A DNA stretch of 64,000 bases from Vibrio fortis (GTDB lineage Bacteria > Pseudomonadota > Gammaproteobacteria > Enterobacterales > Vibrionaceae), in NCBI RefSeq assembly GCF_000695685.1, contig NZ_JFFR01000002.1, positions 744,001 to 808,000 on the forward strand, read 5' to 3'. The position numbers were made by a program, and so were the translations under genes. The notes below the pieces were generated by a model, which searched no databases, was not told the DNA's origin, and saw only the letters and a program-made list of their open reading frames with translations. Below, in pieces: positions 58,487 to 64,000 of this stretch (positions are counted from its first letter, which is position 1; each line of letters begins with the position of its first letter).

Positions 58487-58697
58487 ACCTATCGCTTTAA
58501 TTCTACTTATTTGCTTGGGCACCATTGCTAGATGCTTGATAATGATAGCACGCTATTAAACCGATTAAGTGATAGTAGTGTCAATCATCTTATCAGCGTT
58601 CTGAATAGCTCAACCACAATTACTCCCAAAGCGTTATATGAAACCATTGATAGCTCTACAGTTAACTTAAACGCTTACTGTGACACTTTAAAAACAA

Positions 58698-58724
58698 AAA
58701 AGGTGTTCACAATGGAACACCTTA
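58698..58724 (-). terminator. Intrinsic terminator of glgA
   Basis: On the minus strand AGGTGTTC, loop CATTGT, GAACACCT followed by TTTTTG. Confidence 0.9.
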
Positions 58725-58741
58725 CTTTTCAAATGCACAGA

Positions 58742-60196
58742 TTACAACGCGGTGTGATACATCTCTAAATAGGATTTAGCAGCATCTTCCCAGCAAAAGT
58801 TCTGTTGCATTGCATAGAGCTGAACGCGACGCACTTCTGCAGGTTTTTGTGCATAAAGCAACAGAGAGCGATGCAATACCGAGAGTAAAGCCTGAGGGGT
58901 TGGCTCGCTAAAAGCAAAGCCTGTGGCCAGTTCAGGGTTGTCATCGTAATGATTAACGCTGTCTTTTAAACCGCCTACTGAGCGAACGATAGGTAGAGTG
59001 CCATAAGCCATGCTATAAATCTGATTCAAACCACAAGGCTCAAATTCAGATGGCATTAAGAAGAAGTCTGAACCGGCTTCAACCAAGTGAGCCAACTCGT
59101 TGTTGTAAGCTTCAACAAACGAAAACTTCTCTGAATGCAGCGCAGAAAGCTCTTTTAGCTGACTTGCCAATACGGGATCACCTGTACCCACAATCACGAT
59201 TTGCAGCTCATTCTTGAGGAACTCTTCAATGATCGGAATTAAGTAGTGAACACCCTTCTGGTTAGTCAGGCGACATACCATGCCATACACGGCGCAATCA
59301 GACTCAGGTAAACCAACTTCTTGCTGCAGCTTTTGCTTACACGCGGATTTACCTCGAGCCATACTGTGCTTCGTTGCTTTGTATTTGCGCGGTAGATACG
59401 CATCCGTCTCTGGGTTCCATGAACCGTAATCACAGCCGTTTAGAATACCAAACAGGTCATCAGAACGTTGCTGGAACTCTCGCGCCATACCGTGGCTTCC
59501 AAGCTCTGTTTTTAGCTCTTCAGCATACGTCGGGCTAACGGCATTGATCTTATCTGCACACATCACACCGGCCTTTAGCATGGTGACATGAGTGTCACTT
59601 ACTGCAGCTTCAGGCACATATCGACCGTGCATTTCTGGTAAATTCTGCAGTTCATCATAAGAGAACACGCCCTTAAAGACGGCATTGTGTATCGAAATAA
59701 CACTGCGTATCTCTTTGAAAAAATCGTGCTCTTGATAGCGAGACTTCAACAGGTATGGAACAAAGCCAGTGTGCCAATCGTTGGCATGCACAATATCAGG
59801 CTGGAAACCAAGCTTTGGCAGCATGTCTAAACAAGCGGCGCTAAAAAACGCGAACCTTTCGCCATTGTCAGCATAAGCTTGGTTGTTCTCTGCGTACATC
59901 TCAGGGCGATCAAAGTATTGTGGACATTCAATACCAAAGACTTGGACGCCTTCAACGCTTAACTTTTTAACTTGATAAGCCGTATGAGGCCAGTGATCGA
60001 GTTCAGTCGATAGGATAACTTCAGCTGATTCGATATTCAGGATTTTGCTATATGCGGGGATGGTCACTCGAACGTCCTGTTCGAGTGTTTGTAACGCTTT
60101 CGGCAGTGCCTTGGCTACATCAGCCAAGCCACCACTTTTAATTAAACCTTCAACTTCAGACGCTACAAAAAGTACCGAGAGAGTCTTAGTAACCAA
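58742..60196 (-). CDS. glgA: Glycogen synthase GlgA
   Basis: A 484-aa GT5 glycosyltransferase that elongates glycogen from ADP-glucose. The N-terminal K-x-G-G-L motif is KSGGLADV, the HANDWHTG motif is present, and PSEFEPCGLNQIYSMAYG holds the catalytic Glu region near the C-terminus. It starts at a TTG, 6 nt after a strong AAAGGAG; no other start fits. It overlaps glgC by 11 bp. It is part of glgC-glgA, and the branching enzyme is not nearby. Confidence 0.95.
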   Translation of the reverse strand: MVTKTLSVLFVASEVEGLIKSGGLADVAKALPKALQTLEQDVRVTIPAYSKILNIESAEVILSTELDHWPHTAYQVKKLSVEGVQVFGIECPQYFDRPEMYAENNQAYADNGERFAFFSAACLDMLPKLGFQPDIVHANDWHTGFVPYLLKSRYQEHDFFKEIRSVISIHNAVFKGVFSYDELQNLPEMHGRYVPEAAVSDTHVTMLKAGVMCADKINAVSPTYAEELKTELGSHGMAREFQQRSDDLFGILNGCDYGSWNPETDAYLPRKYKATKHSMARGKSACKQKLQQEVGLPESDCAVYGMVCRLTNQKGVHYLIPIIEEFLKNELQIVIVGTGDPVLASQLKELSALHSEKFSFVEAYNNELAHLVEAGSDFFLMPSEFEPCGLNQIYSMAYGTLPIVRSVGGLKDSVNHYDDNPELATGFAFSEPTPQALLSVLHRSLLLYAQKPAEVRRVQLYAMQQNFCWEDAAKSYLEMYHTAL

Positions 60197-61403
60197 CTCG
60201 TGCTCCTTTAGGGATTACTACAACACCATCTTCTGAAACATGGTAGTGCTTTTTATCTTCTTTCAGATTCACACCGATTTGAGTGCCCGGTGCAATATCT
60301 GCATCTTTATCGACGATAACACGGCGAAGAACACAGCCCTCACCTACTTTAACGTCACCAAGTAAGATACTTTCGCTGATATCACAGGCGGATGCAATAT
60401 TACTGCGGAAACCAAGCACACATTTCTCGATTCGAGAGCCGCGTACATAGCTACCGTTACATACTAAGCTATCAATGATCTGTACTCGTCCGTTTGCAGA
60501 ATCTGTAAAGGTTGCCGGCGGTAGTGGCGGGTAGTAAGTGTGAAGAGGCCATTTACGGTTGTATAGAGAGAATGGCGCATCTTTTTCTAGCAGATCCATG
60601 TGTGCCTGCCAGTAAGCGTCAATCGTACCCACATCGCGCCAGTAAACTTCCTCTTTCTCACCAGTAATACGGTTGGTGCTGAAGTCATAAACAAACACGT
60701 CACCACGCGGGAACATGTTTGGAATAATGTCTTTGCCAAAGTCATGAGATGAGCCTTCGCGATCTGCATCTTCTACCAGTTCAGCAAACAGTTCGTTCGC
60801 TTCAAATACATAGTTACCCATTGAAACGAGTGCCGAATCAGGGTCGCCAGGGATTGACTTAGGATTTGCAGGCTTCTCTTCAAAGCCGATCATACGCCCT
60901 TCCGCATCAACTTCGATAACACCGAACTCTGATGCTTCAGCCAAAGGCATACGTAGAGCAGAAACCGTCAGCGCCGCTTTCTTCTCTTTATGGAAATCAA
61001 GCATTTGCTTAATGTCCATTTTGTAGATGTGGTCAGAACCAAAGATACAAACTTGATCTGGTTCTTCTAGTTGCATGAAGCGAAGGTTTTGATAAATCGC
61101 ATCCGCCGTACCTTCATACCAACGCTTACCCGTACGCATCTGCGCAGGAATTGGGTCGATGAATCTATCTGTTATCCCACTGATATTCCAACCTTTTTTC
61201 ATGTGGTGGAATAGTGACTGCGACTTAAACTGTGTCAAAACGTAGATCTTCATAAGATCTGCATTTACGAAGTTGTTTAAAGCAAAATCAATTAAGCGGT
61301 AGCTTCCGCCGAATGGAACCGAGGGTTTGCTGCGAGATTCAGTTAAAGGTCTTAAGCGAGAGCCTTCACCGCCAGCAAGAATCATTCCCAATACACCAGC
61401 CAT
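60186..61403 (-). CDS. glgC: Glucose-1-phosphate adenylyltransferase GlgC
   Basis: A 405-aa nucleotidyltransferase that makes ADP-glucose. The N-terminal GMILAGGEGSRLRPLTESRSKPSVPFGG is the nucleotide-binding signature, followed by VCIFGSDHIYKMD and a left-handed beta-helix C-terminal domain. ATG 61403 (MAGVLGM) has GGAG 7 nt upstream; the start at 61415 is rejected. It is the first gene of the glgCA operon. Confidence 0.96.
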   Translation of the reverse strand: MAGVLGMILAGGEGSRLRPLTESRSKPSVPFGGSYRLIDFALNNFVNADLMKIYVLTQFKSQSLFHHMKKGWNISGITDRFIDPIPAQMRTGKRWYEGTADAIYQNLRFMQLEEPDQVCIFGSDHIYKMDIKQMLDFHKEKKAALTVSALRMPLAEASEFGVIEVDAEGRMIGFEEKPANPKSIPGDPDSALVSMGNYVFEANELFAELVEDADREGSSHDFGKDIIPNMFPRGDVFVYDFSTNRITGEKEEVYWRDVGTIDAYWQAHMDLLEKDAPFSLYNRKWPLHTYYPPLPPATFTDSANGRVQIIDSLVCNGSYVRGSRIEKCVLGFRSNIASACDISESILLGDVKVGEGCVLRRVIVDKDADIAPGTQIGVNLKEDKKHYHVSEDGVVVIPKGARVGY

Positions 61404-61894
61404 TTTATTCTCCATATATTTATAGCTTGTCGATGTTGGTACTTAGTTTAGGGGTAAGCCTATGGGGGTAAGCACCAACTCTTATTTTAGGCACTTAGTA
61501 CATATCCATTCATATTCAGTGACAAAATACTAAGCCAAACGTTGTTATATGTGCACTATGCTTTGCACTTGGTTTTATATACGTTATCGACTTTTCAGTC
61601 GATTTCAATTTTTAATATGCCATTCTGTGGTATGTGAAACGATTGCTTTTCTAAGTCTCAAAGCAGCTCACATTACACAGACTTTCAGAAACATTACATT
61701 AACAATGAAAACACATGCCTTCTACATCAAAATACTGATCTGCTAATTACAATATTTTAATTTAGTTACATTAATGTTAACGCTCGCAAAGAAATCATAC
61801 TTTCTTTTCTAAATTATTTCACACCTCAAAAGAATTATTTTTTCAGCCTTGAGACAATTATTGCACTGTGTTGCATAGAAACTCATATTCAACA
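61404..61894. other. Intergenic region between glgC and topA
   Basis: About 490 bp of AT-rich sequence that must hold the glgC promoter (the topA terminator lies at its left-strand end). A GTGCA/TGCAC pair near 61547-61571 is the only obvious symmetry. No gene or RNA is supported here; short frames are not backed by ribosome sites. Confidence 0.6.
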
Positions 61895-61926
61895 CAAAAA
61901 AAAGCAGCCAAACTAGGCTGCTTTTT
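61895..61926 (-). terminator. Intrinsic terminator of topA
   Basis: AAGCAGCC (61902-61909), loop AAACTA, GGCTGCTT (61916-61923), with an A-run before it that becomes a T-run on the minus strand. Confidence 0.88.
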
Positions 61927-61932
61927 TACTTA

Positions 61933-64000
61933 CTATTTTTCTTTTGGCTTTTTGCGCTTATCTGTGACTTCCCATTTTCCGTCAATAAATAGCGCTGTCC
62001 AACCAGAAGGTTTGCCGTCGACTTCGGTTCGTACGTAGTTCTCTTTGGTCTTACGACTAAAGCGAACCACTGTTGGCTTACCGTCTGGGTCAGCAACAGG
62101 TGCTGTCGTTAGGTATTGGAACTTCGGCGAGATTCTTTCTTTAAAGCGAACCAGCTCTTCCACTAATGGTGCACGCGTTTCACGTGATTTAGGGAAGTTG
62201 CTTGCCGCCATAAATAGACCAGAGGCACCGTCACGCAGTACAAAGTACGCATCTGAGTTTTCACATGGAAGCTCAGGGAAGTGAACAGGGTCTTCTTTCG
62301 GTGGCGCAACCTCACCGTTTTTCAGAATCTTACGTGTGTTCTTACAATCGTCGTTGGTACAGTCCATGTATTTACCGAAGCGACCGTTTTTCAGAACCAT
62401 ATCTGAACCACACTTGTCACATTCAACAACAGGACCATCGTAGCCTTTAACTTTGAACTCGCCGTGCTCTACAACGTAACCATCACAGTTCGGGTTGTTA
62501 CCACAAACGTGCATCTTACGCTTATCATCGATCAGGTAAGCGTCCATCGCTGTTTCACAAATAGGACAACGCTTCTTAGCTCGCAGTGCTGCGGTTTCAA
62601 CGTCTTCTTCAAGAACATTGATAATGCCTTCTTCATCACCAAGGTTGATCGTTGTCTTACAACGCTCTTTTGGTGGCAATGCATAACCTGAACAGCCAAG
62701 GAATACACCGGTAGAAGCAGTACGAATACCCATGTTACGGCCACACGTAGGACACTCAATATCAGTCTCTACGATGTGGTTTGGCTTCATACCGCCCGCA
62801 GCTTCGTCAAGGTCCGCTTTTTCTAGATCACCGGTGAAGTCTGTAAAGAAGTTGTTTAGAACGCCTTTCCAGTTCGCTTCACCTTCCGCGATTTGGTCTA
62901 ACTTCTGCTCCATACGAGCAGTAAAGTCATAGTTCATCAGGTCGTTAAAGCTCTGGTCGAGACGGTCAGTAACAATCTCACCCATTTTTTCAGCGTAGAA
63001 ACGACGCTGCTCAACCTTCACGTAGCCACGATCTTGGATCGTTGAGATGATTGATGCGTAAGTCGATGGTCGACCAATACCACGTTTTTCAAGCTCTTTA
63101 ACCAAAGCAGCTTCAGTGTAGCGTGCAGGTGGCTTAGTAAAGTGCTGCTTAGGATCAAGCGTCACAAGTTTAAGCTTATCGCCTAGCTCAACTGATGGCA
63201 GGATAGTGTCATCGTTCTTACCCATAGGGCGTTGTACACGAGTCCAACCATCAAACTTAAGGATACGCCCCTTAGCTTTCAGAGTGTACTCGTCTGCTTT
63301 TACACTGATTGTTGTTGAATCATATTGTGCTGGCGTCATTTGACACGCGACGAATTGATTCCAGATCAATGAGTACAGTTTGTGAGCATCAGCATCAACG
63401 CCTTTTAGGTCTTCAGACTTAACATCAACACTTGATGGACGGATTGCTTCGTGCGCCTCTTGTGCGCCCTCTTTGCTGCCGTAAACAAGTGGTTTAGCTG
63501 GTAAATACTTATCGCCAAACTCAGAGTTAATGTACTCACGCGCCATATCTACAGCTTCTGAGCTCAAGTTCGTCGAGTCAGTACGCATATACGTGATGTA
63601 ACCCGCTTCATAGAGTCGCTGAGCCAACATCATCGTCTTCTTAACGCCATAACCCAAGCGAGTACTCGCGGCTTGTTGTAGCGTCGACGTAATATAAGGT
63701 GCTGAAGGTTTGCTCTTAGTTGGGCGGTCTTCGCGCTTGCACACTTCGTATTCTGCTTTTTCTAGAATACTCAGTGCTGCTTTTGTCTGTTCTTCGTTTT
63801 CAGGCTTGAAAGCAACACCTGCTTTCTGAGCGACCTGAAGACGGAAATCTGTTTTGTCGCCTGTTTGCGTATCAGCGTGGATATCCCAGAACTCTTCTGG
63901 AATGAACGCGTTGATCTCGCGCTCACGCTCTACCAACAGCTTAACGGCTACCGACTGTACACGGCCTGCAGAAAGACCACGTGCTACTTTTTTCCAAAGT
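61933..64000 (-). CDS. topA: DNA topoisomerase I, 5' end outside the window
   Basis: About 688 C-terminal residues of topoisomerase I; the frame is open to the right edge, so the N-terminal toprim domain is missing. Visible are [17 protein letters not shown], the catalytic-Tyr region [17 protein letters not shown] (tyrosine in TYMRTDS), [11 protein letters not shown], three four-Cys zinc motifs ([15 protein letters not shown] and CDKCGSDM), and a basic tail. The enzyme relaxes negative supercoils. A terminator follows. Confidence 0.97.
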   Translation of the reverse strand, partial: LWKKVARGLSAGRVQSVAVKLLVEREREINAFIPEEFWDIHADTQTGDKTDFRLQVAQKAGVAFKPENEEQTKAALSILEKAEYEVCKREDRPTKSKPSAPYITSTLQQAASTRLGYGVKKTMMLAQRLYEAGYITYMRTDSTNLSSEAVDMAREYINSEFGDKYLPAKPLVYGSKEGAQEAHEAIRPSSVDVKSEDLKGVDADAHKLYSLIWNQFVACQMTPAQYDSTTISVKADEYTLKAKGRILKFDGWTRVQRPMGKNDDTILPSVELGDKLKLVTLDPKQHFTKPPARYTEAALVKELEKRGIGRPSTYASIISTIQDRGYVKVEQRRFYAEKMGEIVTDRLDQSFNDLMNYDFTARMEQKLDQIAEGEANWKGVLNNFFTDFTGDLEKADLDEAAGGMKPNHIVETDIECPTCGRNMGIRTASTGVFLGCSGYALPPKERCKTTINLGDEEGIINVLEEDVETAALRAKKRCPICETAMDAYLIDDKRKMHVCGNNPNCDGYVVEHGEFKVKGYDGPVVECDKCGSDMVLKNGRFGKYMDCTNDDCKNTRKILKNGEVAPPKEDPVHFPELPCENSDAYFVLRDGASGLFMAASNFPKSRETRAPLVEELVRFKERISPKFQYLTTAPVADPDGKPTVVRFSRKTKENYVRTEVDGKPSGWTALFIDGKWEVTDKRKKPKEK

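Noticed and set aside
58532..58768. 78-aa frame between the hydrolase and glgA
   Set aside because: It runs through the glgA terminator into the end of glgA, has no Shine-Dalgarno and matches no family; the upstream part might be a small protein but is not supported.
61549..61746. 65-aa frame upstream of glgC
   Set aside because: Low-complexity AT-rich sequence with no ribosome site; probably the glgC promoter region.

Overview
The window looks like chromosome 1 of a Vibrio species, probably near the V. harveyi/parahaemolyticus clade. The evidence is the cyd-tol-pal-cpoB-nadA cluster, a cmoM-mukFEB operon, torR/torD, purR followed by a c-di-GMP-I riboswitch in front of tfoY (as at the V. cholerae Vc2 locus), and a glgC-glgA pair. 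Genus assignment rests on recalled protein similarity and gene order; no database search was possible.

Positions 1 to about 10,860 are one end of an integrated genomic island. Its right boundary is the 3' end of a tRNA-Ser(GGA) gene. Next to it lie a tyrosine integrase, a cluster of short repeats that look like integrase or Xis arm sites, and an AlpA-type regulator, the layout of VPI-2-type islands. Further in are a MatP-like coiled-coil protein, a winged-helix protein, an inovirus Gp2/YagK-like protein, an LRAT-type cysteine acyltransferase-like protein, a second catalytic-core-only tyrosine recombinase, tandem DUF2787-type proteins, a RadC-type protein, an RNase H-fold protein that appears to have lost its catalytic residues, a second AlpA protein, an uncharacterised pair (40-aa Gly-rich protein plus 541-aa helical protein), and the end of a probable WYL-domain regulator. 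The left end of the island lies outside the window.

From 10,865 to 36,100 the backbone carries alaE, a hybrid sensor kinase, a yecA-like gene, a K+ channel, nadA, the ybgC-tolQRAB-pal-cpoB operon for envelope constriction, cydAB-cydX-ybgE (cytochrome bd) with a perfect FNR-type palindrome upstream, ruvB, ruvA, an MCP inserted between ruvA and ruvC, ruvC, aspS, a DUF72 gene and cmoA-cmoB (tRNA wobble uridine modification).

From 36,100 to 64,000 there is a retropepsin-like lipoprotein / 7TM-transglutaminase-like / ATP-grasp operon, a 1408-aa formate dehydrogenase fused to a GltD-like module, mukB-mukE-mukF-cmoM, elyC, divergent torR and torD, purR, riboswitch-controlled tfoY, a TVP38 membrane protein with a DUF2007 protein, an alpha/beta hydrolase, glgA-glgC, and the 3' part of topA running off the right edge. 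Strong intrinsic terminators separate most units. The best candidates for something undescribed are in the island: the 40-aa/541-aa pair with a hairpin over the second start codon, the degenerate RNase H, the LRAT-like protein, and the small recombinase with its repeats.
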